Below, piece after piece: positions 46,273 through 56,869 of a stretch of DNA of 64,000 nucleotides (position 1 is the first letter of the stretch; each line of letters begins with the position of its first letter). Both the position numbers and the translations under genes were made by a program. This DNA is from Laburnicola sp. R22_1 (taxonomy: Eukaryota > Ascomycota > Dothideomycetes > Pleosporales > Didymosphaeriaceae), in NCBI GenBank assembly GCA_014281115.1, contig JACONQ010000021.1, positions 1,178,001 through 1,242,000 on the forward strand, read 5' to 3'. The notes below the pieces were generated by a model. The model was given only the letters and a program-made list of their open reading frames with translations. It searched no databases and had not been told where the DNA came from.

Positions 46273-48395
46273 TTAATATTTTATAGTACTATACTTAAAG
46301 TAGGTATTAGTCTTAGCTAGTAGATTTAGTTTGCGTAATATATGCCCATAGTTATTACGCCTAGTAGACTTATTTATATATAGGACGGATAAAGTAGTAT
46401 ATATAGTAGTATTAGATTTAGTTATTATTGTGCTAGCTTTTAAGTAGTTAGGTGCTATAGTTAAGAAGTTTCTTAAACAGCCTATTATAGATTCGCAATT
46501 AAGACGTTTTATATATAGCGCGCGTTCTATATAGAAGGCAAAGAACTTACTAGGGATAGATAACACGTTAGTAGTATAGATAATATAAGTATATATAAGT
46601 TAATAGGCGTAATTTATTAGTAGGTAGTTAGATATATTAAGATAGTTAATAATAGCTATAAAGCGCGTATGTTAGTCCATAAGGGTTTCCCTAGGGCCCT
46701 ATACTAGAGTGTCGCCCATAATTTTCTTTTGCGCGTTTAATAGTTTGTTCTTAAATAGATAGATTTTATTAAGATAATTAAGTATATTAGTAATAGTTAT
46801 GGTAGTTTTAAAGTGTGAGTATATAAGAGTCTAAGTATGTTGTTTAAGTTGGCTTTGTAAATATATAATGTGTAACTACTTATTAGGTAGAGTTTATAGC
46901 TTGTCTATTAATATAATATGTTAGCGTTTATAGTTATTCTTATTTTTATCTTTGCTAGTAAAGGGATCTACCTTAGACATTTGAATGTGTGAGTATTAGA
47001 GATTTATAGTAAGTCTAGGTAATAGAATTACTTTATAGGATGGTAGCGGATAAGTCTATTATTATGCGTAACTTATGTCGCTTATAGCGCGCGAGTTATA
47101 TTATATATTTAGAGTAAGAGAAGGATGTATATAGTTAAGTAATAGATTATTTACTAGAGTATAGCGAACTTTAACATTAGGGAGTTATTTAATAGAGAGG
47201 ATAGGCTAATTAGAATTTCTAAACTATTAAGTGTTATAAGGTTAACCCTACAGAATAATGTGTATAGGCGGCTTTTCCCTAAGCTTAGTAATATAAATGT
47301 GAGCTGTGTTTAATTTCTATTAAATTGCGTGCTCCACTTTAGTTATTTGTAAGACGCGGTTTTCTAAGTCTTAATAGTTAATGCGCGGGACGTAGTTATC
47401 TAGTAGTTAATTTTAGAGCTTTCTAAGTTATTGTTGTAGAGCCATATAATGGGTAGTAGGAATCTTAGACCTACTAAGAGAACTAAAGTCCTTCTTTAAT
47501 AACTTATAATGTCTCCATAGCTAGATATTATCTTGTTTTACTATCTTAAGGAAGTCCTTATATAATAATATATAATTCTCTAATATCTTAACTTGTTTTG
47601 ACTTTGTTATAAACTATTATTCTAACACTTTATAACTAGTCTTAAGTTGTTTAAACTCTTAAAGCTTAGTCTAATTATTTTCTAATTTGTTAGTAATCTA
47701 TTGTATAGTTGTTAATAGTAATATGATAATATCCTACTAGAACTTAGGTTTCTAGTTAATAGTATTAATAAACTATATATGCTCTTAAACCTTAACTTTG
47801 TTTAGCTTTAAACTATCCTTTACACTAGGAATGCTAACGTAGAGTTTATAATCTAGAATATTACTATTAGTATTAGTAATATTAGTAAAGTATGTATACT
47901 TAAGAAGATTAGTAGGTAGTAAGCTAGTATAGTCTTGTTAGTTATGTATTATAGTTAAAAGATTAGGTGTATTAATAAAAGGTTTGCCTTTGTTAAAAGG
48001 TTTACCTTTATTAGAAGGTCTGCCTTTATTATTATTATTTGTGAAAGCTTTATTATAATCTTTAGGTTAAATAAGTCTCTTTTTAAATATAACTTTACGC
48101 TTATTACGTTGTTGCTTTATCTCTAATAAGTTGTTATCTAACTTATTCTAGTCTATGGGTAGAGTATTCTAAGTAGTGCTTTGCTAAGTTGGGATCTCTA
48201 GCTAAGATATAGTAGCGAAGTTGTGGGGCTTTTTATAGAAACTAGTATTGTTATTATTATTTTCTTAGCTTAGTCTCGCTATCTTATCTACTATATATAA
48301 TAGGTTTGTTTCTTAGTAAGTGTATAATTTAAATTAATAGTTGTGGTTGTAAAGTTAAGAGTATAGTAAGTTATTATAGTAAGTTATAGTAGGTA
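46273..48395 (-). pseudogene. Gypsy B gag relic
   Basis: Includes a 97-codon open segment (46566-46273, MLSIPSKFFAFYIERALYIK... ending FKYSTIKY) matching the gag end of A at about 29050-29310, with the zinc-knuckle Cys residues partly lost. Further right, the basic and coiled-coil gag segments match A's 24050-24950. Similarity to A stops at about 48395. Confidence 0.6.
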
Positions 48396-48853
48396 TAGTA
48401 TCTAGAGTAAAATCCTCCCTAAAGTAAGGCCTATAAATAGAATTAGTCTATTCTAGTTATATTAGCTCTTTAACTAGATATGCAGAGTTGCATAGTAACT
48501 AACTCTAGTCTCTAGTCTTTACTTAATAAAGTAAAGTAGCTTATTAGCCTACTTCTTAAAGGTCTTCCTAGATAGGGCTCTCTAAACGCTATACTTAAAT
48601 ACTTTATTTATTTATTTTTATTACTATTCTATACTTAAATATAGAAGGAAAATTATACTTACTACACTTAGTAAATCTTTGTTAGAGTAGCATTAATTAT
48701 TCCTATAGAAGCTTCCCATTACTATTATGAGTAGTTATACTAATATTAGTCTTTACTTAACTACCTTATAGGCTATAAATAATAAGAATACTAGTCTCTA
48801 TATTAGCTACGTGCCCTTCTAGTAACTAAGTAATGTTACCTTCCTTAATCTGC
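48396..48853. other. AT-rich spacer, unidentified
   Basis: Between the Gypsy B break and family X copy 2. No feature recognised. Confidence 0.35.
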
Positions 48854-48880
48854 AACCCTAATCCTAAAAACCCTAACCTA
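48854..48880. repeat. short telomere-like patch (CCCTAA type)
   Basis: The sequence aaccctaatcctaaaaaccc followed by taaccta contains three degenerate CCCTAA units. It lies directly at the left boundary of family X copy 2. It is short and could be chance in AT-rich DNA. Confidence 0.35.
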
Positions 48881-49564
48881 TTACTGTAGGGACTATAATG
48901 CACTTAAATAAATTAGTAAAATAATTAGAATATATTTAAACTTTCTTACTCTAGTGCTAGAGAGAACTAAAGTAGTAAGAACCTTAAGATAGATAGAATT
49001 TATAATACTAATCTACCTCTAAATAATATAAATAGTATACGCCTTACTTGCTTAGAAGCAATATATCTAGAAGAATCTAACTAATATAGTACCTTATCTT
49101 TAATAGGTGTACTAGTAAAAATCTCCTCTTTTACTATTATTCTAAACCTCTTAGAAATATCTTTATAATATATTTATATATTCTTACCTTTCTTTACTTT
49201 TTTGTTAACCTTATAGTAAGTATTTATAAAAACTACTAGTTTATTAATAAAGACGTTTGTAAGGTATAATAGACACTATATTTCTCTTAGAATAAATATT
49301 TTATAATATCCTAAAGGTCTATCTATATTATATTTAAATATATTAGTAATATATTCTTAATATATTTAAAGATATATATACTTTAAAATAGCCTCTAAAA
49401 GTAGTTACTACTTATCTACATAGTAACTCTTATTCCTAGCCTACTTTGTAGTATTTAAATATAATACTAAATTATTCTTAGTATTTTTTAGTATATAACT
49501 TGCAGCTTATAATAGACTAGCTATAATAATAAAATATTTTTTATATCTTACCTAGTTCTATACC
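48877..49564 (-). pseudogene. family X copy 2, right exons (left of Copia)
   Basis: Collinear with 1876-2575 with many transitions. The intron-like units at about 48905, 49145 and 49340 are retained. The copy is interrupted by the Copia element after ttctatacc and continues at 56870. Confidence 0.7.
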
Positions 49565-49744
49565 TGTAAGATAGTGGAGATCACAGTAATTCATAGTGAT
49601 ATGGGTTGACCATAAGAAAAGAGGTGTGTCATTACTATGGAGGACCGAGGGCCTGAAGGTGTATGGGTGAGGCTAGGCATAAGGTTATTCCGGCCGAGGT
49701 CATGTGACCAAGGACCGACCATACAGCCATGCGGCAGTCTTACA
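49565..49744 (-). repeat. Copia 3' LTR (180 bp)
   Basis: Identical to the other LTR except for one G-to-A type difference (gaccataag against gaccatgag). It ends in TCTTACA on the plus strand. Confidence 0.95.
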
Positions 49745-49755
49745 CACCCCCTTTA
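49745..49755 (-). promoter_or_regulatory. Copia polypurine tract
   Basis: The minus strand reads AAAGGGGGTG immediately before the 3' LTR. This is the usual place and composition of the plus-strand primer. Confidence 0.75.
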
Positions 49756-51120
49756 GATTGCTAATAGTGGTAATCTAAGAGATGCCAGGTCCTGAGTCAA
49801 AACAGGTATGTGTGGCGACAAGAGATAAAGTTAAAATGGCGCGATAGGCAACAAACAACTCCCAACCTTAGTGAGGGGAAGAAAAAGGAGCTGTTAGTAG
49901 GTTCTTGTGTAGGCTGCTTGCCATAAAAGTTACCCTAAAACACTGTGACAACAGTGTGAGTAAGCTAAAAGGTGTCAGACTAGAAGGGCGCGTAGCCATG
50001 TGCCTTATTAATATAGTGTTAGACTAGAGGGGCGCGTGGCTATATGTCTCATTAACAGTGTGAAACACAGTGATTTTGTAGACTGTGAGTGCAAGGACGG
50101 GGTGAGATTCATTAGTTACCTAAACTGCCAGGATGGGGTGAGACTAATGGGTCACCTAAGCCGTCTGTGTGTGGGTTGGCGTCTGAGTGTCCTTAGCATA
50201 TAGCTTGTAACGGTAGATTAGGTCTGTTTTAATGTGAAATTACTATGAGAAAGTAGTCTGCCCAGGTACTAGCGTAAACAATTGTAACTATTCTATATAG
50301 CTAGGCTAGCAAGTAAGGGCGTACCTTATAGGAGAGTCTAGTCTTAAAATAAGAAAAGGTGGGTCCTAGTCTAGTGCTAAGGTCTGCCCGTGTTTGTTAT
50401 TAATGTGAGCCGTCTTAATAACTCTAGTGTGATTAACTCCAGCGTAAGTGGGCGGAACCACTCCATATAGCTGCGCCAGCACAAGGAGACAGAACTCCTT
50501 GCTAATACCTAGACTTGTGCCTTAGGTGTGTAGGTACTAAGGGAACTAATCCGTAGGATAGGTAGCTAATCTACCTAGGTGTAGACAGTTATTAGCTATT
50601 ATTAACTTCTTAATAGACAGTGCTCTGCGTTAGACGTTAAGATTCTTCTTACTAGAGCTGTGATACAACACGTGTAAGGTCTTGTCACTGTAAAATATAG
50701 GGAAAGTAGGGTGCCAGAACAGAGCAGTGCTTAGAGGCAATATCAGACTAGAAGGGCGCGTGGCTATGTGCCTTATTAACATGTAGAGATGGAGGAGCAT
50801 TAGACTAGAGGAGCGCGTAGCTATAGGCCTTATCAACATAGTAAAACACAGTGATTCTGGAGACTGTAGGCGCAAGGATGGGGTGAGATTTATAGGTTAC
50901 CTAAACCGCTAATATTCTGCTATAAGGTCGCAGAGGTGTAAAAGCTCAAAGACTCTACTTATTCACCTATAATCTGCTTTGGAATGGGCTTAAGTTGTAA
51001 GAGCTTTAACTATTCCTAATACTTCTATTTAGGTAGAAGTTTTGTAAGGCTGTTAGCGGGCTAAGAGTTAGTTTTAATATAAGCGGGAGTAATAGTTCCT
51101 TATAGTACCTATTCCCGTAA
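49756..51120 (-). other. Copia 3' untranslated region with duplicated modules
   Basis: No coding sequence. A module containing agactagaagggcgcgt, aaacacagtgatt and aaggacggggtgagatt occurs at about 49975-50150 and again at 50740-50930. Its first half (agactaga..gcgcgt.gct) is duplicated within each copy. Confidence 0.55.
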
Positions 51121-51129
51121 CTAATAGTG

Positions 51130-52560
51130 GTGTATATCCACGTGTTAAAGGGTTGTCTTTAGCTAAGGGGACTCTATAACTAGTAGACGAATTATCTGTT
51201 TGTTGTCATAGTACATAAAGGGTTGTTCCTCAAAGTCTAGGTGGAGATTATTAAAGATCCTAGACCACCAGTAGTACTCAGTGTACCCTACAGAGAGTGA
51301 GATGAGTTTGGCTTCGGTAGTTAACTTAACAACGCAGCGTTAGAGCGTTGCTTTCCAGTCAATTAGACCGCCAAATAGGAAGAAGATGTAGCCTTGTGAG
51401 GACTTGTGGGTTGCCTTATAATTGGCGTAAGATGCGTCAGTTGCGCCATAGAAGTCGGTCTCTTTAGTATCTTTTTAATAGAGATGCGGAGTAGTGTAGT
51501 CTGCAGAGTAGTGCAGTGCTAGGTCCTAGGAGTAATGCAGGTATACAAGGCACTAATATGCAGCTAATAAGTGTTTGGGGCCAGGGTTAGTAAGGAATTC
51601 AGCCAATTTTAAATAAGCTTTGGCGATATCTAGATGTGTAGCACCAGCGGCGTAGCCAATAGATCTAACTATCTAGGAGTAACAATAAGATGCGTCCTCG
51701 TTCTTAGACTCTGTTGATAGTACAAGCTCCTCGAAAGGTAGAGGTGAAGCAGGTGCCTTAGTCCAGGACGACTTTTGAGGTGCCAGGTATTTGGCGTAGA
51801 TTTTCTGGATGTAGTCACGTTGTGACAACCAAAGATGACTATTGTCGCGGTCTCTGTGTGTGGTAATACCATAGAAAGTAGAGTTCTCTTGGCCTTGCAA
51901 GTTAGTGATTTTATACCATTTAACAAGCTTGCGTTTAAAGGCGTTGAGAAAGGATGAATGACCTAGAAGGGCTATGGTAATAATGTCGTCCACGTAAAAG
52001 AAGACGATAATGCGGTTGTCTCTCCATAGACAGGGTGCGTTAAGTACTAGTGATAGACTAAAGCTCTTAAGTGTAGTTGTAAAGTCTTCGTACTAGAGTA
52101 GTGGTGACGTCTTGAGGCCATAAAGGGCGCGATGAAGTTGCCAGTAGTGCCCGCTGTTATGGAAACCTTCTAGTTAAAAGGTGTAAACAGGTTCGGGGAG
52201 TTTGGCGTTAGTAAAAGTATTAACAGCGTTGTATTAACGTATGTCCATATTAAAGTAGGCGGCAATTGCCATAAGAGTGTGGAATATTTGTACAGCAAGA
52301 GTAGCAGCATAGGTGTTACCCATAACAGTCTGCAAGTCTCCTCTTACAACAATCCTTGCTTTGAACTTAGCTAGATAGCCTTGATTGAATTTGTATGTGA
52401 AGACCCATATAAGTGGCAAGACTTTAGTGCTTAGAGGAAGCTCTAAGAGCGGAATCTCAGTGTATGTCTCCTTTCTGGCGATAGTATTCAGCTCCTTCTT
52501 CGCAGCTGCCATAAAGCCTTCTCTGAACCACATAGGGAGTTTCAGGACATTATTCCAAAA
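51130..52560 (-). pseudogene. Copia reverse transcriptase and RNase H (broken)
   Basis: The C-terminal half of the Copia polyprotein. The RT begins MWFREGFMAAAKKELNTI (52533), then YKFNQGYLAKFKARIVVRGD, TYAATLA..IFHTLMAIAAY, HRALYGLKTSPLL, and FFYVDDIITIALLGHSSFL (the catalytic YVDD, at about 51995). It continues in the open segment 51993-51673 (FYGITTHRDRDNSHLWLSQR). RNase H follows: YGATDASYANYKATHKSSQG (about 51460), LTTEAKLISLSVGYTEYYWW (about 51310) and MYYDNKQIIRLL (about 51200). Around ten TAG/TAA codons interrupt it, so it is inactive although the YVDD box is intact. Confidence 0.85.
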
Positions 52561-52959
52561 TTGAGGCAGGGGCGGAAGCTGGTCTCTGTAGACTCACCGT
52601 GATAGTGCGATTAATTAGGGCACTTTGTCTAGTAGTGAGGCCAACGCGAACGTGTTCCAATAAGTCTAGATAGCGTTAGCAGCAGAATTTCGTGTGCGTT
52701 TAGGCAACACGTTAGTAGTTTAGAGATGGGTATTAGTCCTGTATTGCTTTCTTTGCGCAGGAGGTCCTATTAATGTAGGTGTAGGGAACGCAGAGGACTA
52801 AGAGGGCGTTAGCGGTGTAGCTATTACTAACGTTAGCGGCGCGGAGGTCTAATTAACTATAGAAACTAGTGAAGGGTATGCATCTCTGCCACAGTGTACA
52901 TTATAAGCTTGGCCTGATTTCTCGCCTGCGAGTAGGGTTTTGGTGGGAAGGATAGACAG

Positions 52960-53975
52960 CTTAGCGTCTTTATGTACTTCCTCATCAGAATCTTCCTACT
53001 CACTTTCTAATTCTTCAACCTTAATATTGTTAATGGCTTGATTTAACTAAATGCTAAGTAGGCTCTCTTTATTAGTGGACCCAAAGAATAGTTCTTTATT
53101 AAAGGTAACATCTCTTGTTCGAATGACCTTGCCTCTATATCCGTAGGATACAGCTTTTGGTACCCATATATAGTAGATATTGCGTAAGTCTACGCCTACT
53201 AAGTAACTAATAAGCGCCCTTAGGGAAAGCTTGTCTGTTTGGGGAATCTTCTTGCAAAGGTAGTATGCTCTACATCTGTAGATGCGTAGATAAGCGATAG
53301 AGGGCGGTTTGCCGTGTGCAGCCTCAAACGGTGTGGTCTAGTTTAATGATTTAACAGGAGTCCAATTGAGTAGATATGCCGCATAGACGTACATCTCTTC
53401 GCACAGGTAAAGTGGAAGGTTAGACGTAGTCCTAAGTAATCGAGACACAGTGATTAGTATCTTTCCTAGCCGTTCTGTATGGCCTAATTGTTCTATAGTG
53501 TTAGGGGACTAGAGCTATATAGTAATGCCTTGTTGTTTGCAGTGCTTAACTACACTAAGGTCATTCTAAAACCTATAAGCTCTCTCTCCGTCCATCAGTA
53601 CGAACACTGGGCTGGCGTTGTAGCGGCGTTTAATGTGTCTGTCCATAAGTTTAAAGACTCTATCCAGGACATCCGTAGATCGATCGGGTATGCCATACAC
53701 TATATAGGTCTTGGAGACAAGACAGTAACTATAAAAGATATACTAGTTGCCCGCAAGAGATTTGGCGTTAAGTGCGATAATATTAATAGCAATAGCTTTA
53801 AATGCACGCGTAGGTTGGTGCTCTCTGTTAGATCTCCGTAAGATAATCTGTAAAGCCTTGTTGACTCTGCATTGTTCGCAGTCTTGTGTACTAGGGGGAG
53901 GAGATGTGAGCGGAGCTATGCTAGCAACGTTGTGACTTAGTTTCTCCATTAATTCAGCTCTAGCATGGCCCATTA
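52960..53975 (-). pseudogene. Copia integrase (broken)
   Basis: The open segment 53973-53743 contains the zinc-binding pre-integrase region (LMGHARAELMEKL...CEQCRVNKAL, family His/Cys pattern). The core follows with VFVLMDGERAYRF (about 53600) and SPNTIEQLGHTERLGKIL (about 53510-53460), containing the catalytic Asp and Glu, then NWTPVKSLN.TTPFEAAHGK and the C-terminal VSYGYRGKVIRTRDVTFNKE (about 53160-53090). TAG codons interrupt it at several places. Integrase would insert the cDNA into the genome. Confidence 0.8.
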
Positions 53976-54119
53976 AGACGTGTGCGTGAAGACCGGATAA
54001 CGTGCGGTTAGGTAGTGGTGCAATGGAGGGTTTCTTGTAGCTCCTTTTGTTGGCAAGCGCCAGGAAAGGTCTGTTAGTGTGGTCCTCTGGTGGTGCCAGG
54101 GGAGACCGTTAGTCCACTA

Positions 54120-54520
54120 GAACATAGTGACCGCCTATAGGTTTAACTGTTGCCTAGATAGGATTCTTAGTGCTATCCTTTGTGTACAGGCATTCACGCC
54201 CTAAGTTAAAGTGGATATCTTTTCCTCTAAGCCTTAAGAGCGACACTAGTGAGGTGATAAAGCCTAGACATAAGGCAACGTTCCTCAATATAGTCCTTAT
54301 GGGTCCACCTAGTGTCTGGATTTCGATGTCGCATTCACCCCATGCGGCGATTTCCACTAAGTCTTCTCCACAACCAATCCTTTCGCCTGGTATCGCAGGA
54401 CGAATCCATGTAAACTTATTGGACTCATTACAGACGTGTATATCCGAACTACAATTAAGGATCCAAGAGTAACGGAGTACTAAGGTTGGACGTTGCTTGT
54501 TGCTTATTGCAAGGTATTTT
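54120..54520 (-). pseudogene. Copia protease (catalytic Asp lost)
   Basis: The minus-strand frame reads WILNCSSDIHVCNESNKFTW (about 54460-54400), then ERIGCGEDLVEIAAWGECDI, and RNVALCLGFITSLVSLLRLR in the open segment 54357-54154. The family active site is WILDSGxDxH. Here the catalytic Asp codon is AAT (Asn), a G-to-A change, and the Gly is also altered. The retropepsin domain is therefore dead by substitution as well as by nearby stops. Confidence 0.75.
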
Positions 54521-54559
54521 GTTATGTGTGCCTATTTGTATTCTCTATTAGAGGCTTAG

Positions 54560-55788
54560 TTGCCAGCGTTGATATAACCTGTGGGTGTAACGCAATCTCG
54601 CTTCGCCTTCTCTCTTATTTGTATTTTGTTGAGCAGCTCAGCCTGTCTAGTAACCTCACTGTATCTTTAAATGGCTTCAACGCAAGCTGGGTTGATTTTA
54701 AACCTAATTCCTTGCAGCCAGGTGCAGATGTATGGACAAGCTCCCTATCGTGGGTTACCTAGGTGGGCGTCGCCTTTGCTACAAGGACAAGGCTTTCTTT
54801 GCGAACCACTAGCGATTTTAGCGTTAGTGCGCTTCCTATTGTTCTAAAGTCCTCCCACATTGTTTGAAGGCGTTAAGCTACAGCTCTGATTTCTCGCATC
54901 TGTATAGTAAGGAGACTGTGCTCTGTTGAGCGCGGCATGGGCGGTGCCTCGCATGTTGCCCTTGTTTAAGCTGTGTAGGTACGGCGTCGTTCGGTAGTGT
55001 TAAATAAGCGCCGCGACAGATACCTTGTTGGGTATACTTAGTGGTGGTGCAGGGACTGTAATAAGTTGCTCTGGTGTAACAACAACACCTGCGCGATTAA
55101 TAACAGCTGGTATAGTGTAGACTGTCAAAGCTAGTAGGTTAAGTTCTGCGTTGACGTATGCTGAACGGGCCTTGTAAACTTTCTTGTTCATCGTCGCTGC
55201 AAACCCTGAATTAATAGCGTGAAAGACCTTAAGAAGATCGAGCTAGGGAGCGAAACCCTGGACAGCTGGAACCTTCAGTTCAATGGCCTTGTTAAGATGA
55301 ATTTGGAAGTCGTTTATCCAGTCCTCAATTGACTGGCGACTAGGCGTGTACTTCTTCGCCTTGTTGTATTAATAGTCTGCTTCTTCTTGTTTTATAACCA
55401 TTAGTTTTGAGTAGTTCTTGTAAAGGAACCTGATTTGTTCTGCGACGGTGTAGTCGGCAGGCATAGAAATTAGTATGTTGTCCCTTACTGTACTCGTAAT
55501 GTAGCTTTCAAGCTTGCTTAGCGATTTCTCGCGTTCTTGTTTGCGCTTATATTTCTCTTTCCACACTGCAATGTTGAGGTTTTCATTAGGGTCGGATTCA
55601 ATGTCTTCTGGCACCGCAAGGTTTGTAGTCTCTGGGTCGACGTATTTCAGGGCGCGTAGTGTGCGCGCGGTACGTTTAAAAACTGTGTACCATAGTTCAA
55701 AGTTGTCCATCCCTTTTAGTATGACTTTTTCGTCCTTTGGCGTTGCCATTATGACGCGTTTGCGATGACTTTTCGCGTGTTTAGCCAC
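54560..55788 (-). pseudogene. Copia gag (broken)
   Basis: Starts MAKHAKSHRKRVIMATPKDE at 55788 and is open to TAA at 55369 (139 codons; LKGMDNFELWYTVFKRTART is the gag-family core). The same frame continues through a TAA and a TAG with YNKAKKYTPSRQSIEDWIND and MNKKVYKARSAYVNAELNLL (open 55191-55000). A Cys-rich segment, KPCPCSKGDAHLGNPR...CPYICTW (about 54800-54740), is the nucleocapsid-type metal-binding region of fungal Copia elements. It would coat the RNA in particles. Confidence 0.75.
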
Positions 55789-55939
55789 TAGTGTGGGCTT
55801 TTTGTCGTGATTCGGAGTCTTATAGTGTTTTATATAGTAACTGTAATCGTAGTTTTTACAAATAACTTTTCGCGTTGTTGTTGTGAAAACTCTACCCTGG
55901 TCCGTGCGAGCGATAATGTGGCAGCAGGACTGACTAGTA

Positions 55940-56641
55940 CCCTGCCGAGACAGTCAGTGCAACGCGACAGTCAATGCAACACTTTTTACTAGGAAAATCA
56001 AGAAAAATAGAGATTTTTAAAGACTTATTACTCTATAACTATAATATATTATTAAAAACTTCTAATATATTTAATACTTTAAATTTTATTCTCTATATTA
56101 CTAGAATTTTACTTCTTTTAATATTATAGTTTTTAATTATTTATAAAAACTAGTAAAATCTATAATTTTAAAATTAAAAAGTAATAATTATTTAGTAAGG
56201 AAGTATAGTATATAGAGTATCTTTAATATAGAAGTTATTTAGATTTATAATATATTTAATAAGTTAATCTATCTATATTAAAAATATATAGAAAAAAAAG
56301 TAGTATATAATCTAACTACTTAGTTATATTTTAAATCTAAATAACTTCTATATTAAAGATACTCTATATACTATACTTCCTTACTAAATAATTATTACTT
56401 TTTAATTTTAAAATTATAGATTTTACTAGTTTTTTATAAATAATTAAAAACTATAATATTAAAAAGAAGTAAAATTCTAGTAATATAGAGAATAAAATTT
56501 AAAGTATTAAATATATTAGAAGTTTTTAATAATATATTATAGTTATAGAGTAATAAGTCTTTAAAAATCTCTATTTTTCTTGATTTTCCTAGTAAAAAGT
56601 GTTGCATTGACTGTCGCGTTGCACTGACTGTCTCGGCAGGG
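55940..56641. mobile_element. 702-bp fold-back MITE with TA target duplication
   Basis: Two inverted arms of 307 nt (55940-56246) and 309 nt (56333-56641) match except for two 1-nt homopolymer differences, around an 86-nt loop. The ends read CCCTGCCGAGACAG and its complement. TA flanks both sides (55938-55939 and 56642-56643). Nothing is coded. It sits between the Copia primer site and gag. TA duplication and the absence of coding suggest a non-autonomous Tc1/mariner-class element. No autonomous partner with these ends is in the window. Confidence 0.9.
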
Positions 56642-56678
56642 TAAGGAGTTTTAGAGGGTGCGCAATAAGCGTCGTGCC

Positions 56679-56689
56679 GGGCTCATAAC
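56679..56689 (-). promoter_or_regulatory. Copia primer binding site, half-tRNA-iMet type
   Basis: Directly inside the 5' LTR the minus strand reads GTTATGAGCCC, complementary to GGGCTCATAAC. That is the anticodon arm (CAU loop) of eukaryotic initiator tRNA-Met. Use of a cleaved tRNA half as primer is known for Drosophila copia and several fungal Copia elements. Confidence 0.8.
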
Positions 56690-56869
56690 TGTAAGATAGT
56701 GGAGATCACAGTAATTCATAGTGATATGGGTTGACCATGAGAAAAGAGGTGTGTCATTACTATGGAGGACCGAGGGCCTGAAGGTGTATGGGTGAGGCTA
56801 GGCATAAGGTTATTCCGGCCGAGGTCATGTGACCAAGGACCGACCATACAGCCATGCGGCAGTCTTACA
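56690..56869 (-). repeat. Copia 5' LTR (180 bp)
   Basis: The upstream LTR in the element's own orientation. One difference from the 3' LTR. It is followed by the atacc duplication at 56870-56874. Confidence 0.95.

Larger units (their letters stand above)
41152..48395 (-). mobile_element. Ty3/Gypsy retrotransposon B, inverted and 5'-truncated
   Basis: A minus-strand copy of the same family as Gypsy A. Its 3' LTR (208 bp) occupies 41152-41359. The integrase, RNase H, RT, protease and gag blocks of A follow in inverse orientation up to about 48395. The E3 and S insertions of A are absent, which reveals their empty sites. No 5' LTR was found on the right, so the copy is truncated or rearranged there. 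RIP load is similar to A. Together A and B form a long inverted repeat with a 6.7-kb spacer. Confidence 0.8.
49565..56869 (-). mobile_element. Ty1/Copia retrotransposon, complete with LTRs and target duplication
   Basis: Two 180-bp LTRs (49565-49744 and 56690-56869) begin TGTAAGATAG and end GCAGTCTTACA. They differ at one site (A in the left copy, G in the right). The 5-bp target duplication atacc flanks the element (49560-49564 and 56870-56874), and family X copy 1 shows the empty site (ttctataccttttct). On the minus strand: primer site, gag, protease, integrase, RT, RNase H, polypurine tract. Length is 7305 bp, including the 702-bp MITE at 55940. The interior has moderate RIP. Confidence 0.95.

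Noticed and set aside
48396..48876. A 5' LTR for Gypsy B
   Set aside because: The LTR landmarks (cctcgctta, taagcgag, tacgtaccc) were looked for on both strands here and are absent.
54170..54762. Plus-strand ORFs at 54170-54472 and 54493-54762
   Set aside because: They are antisense to the Copia protease and gag regions and contain no motif.
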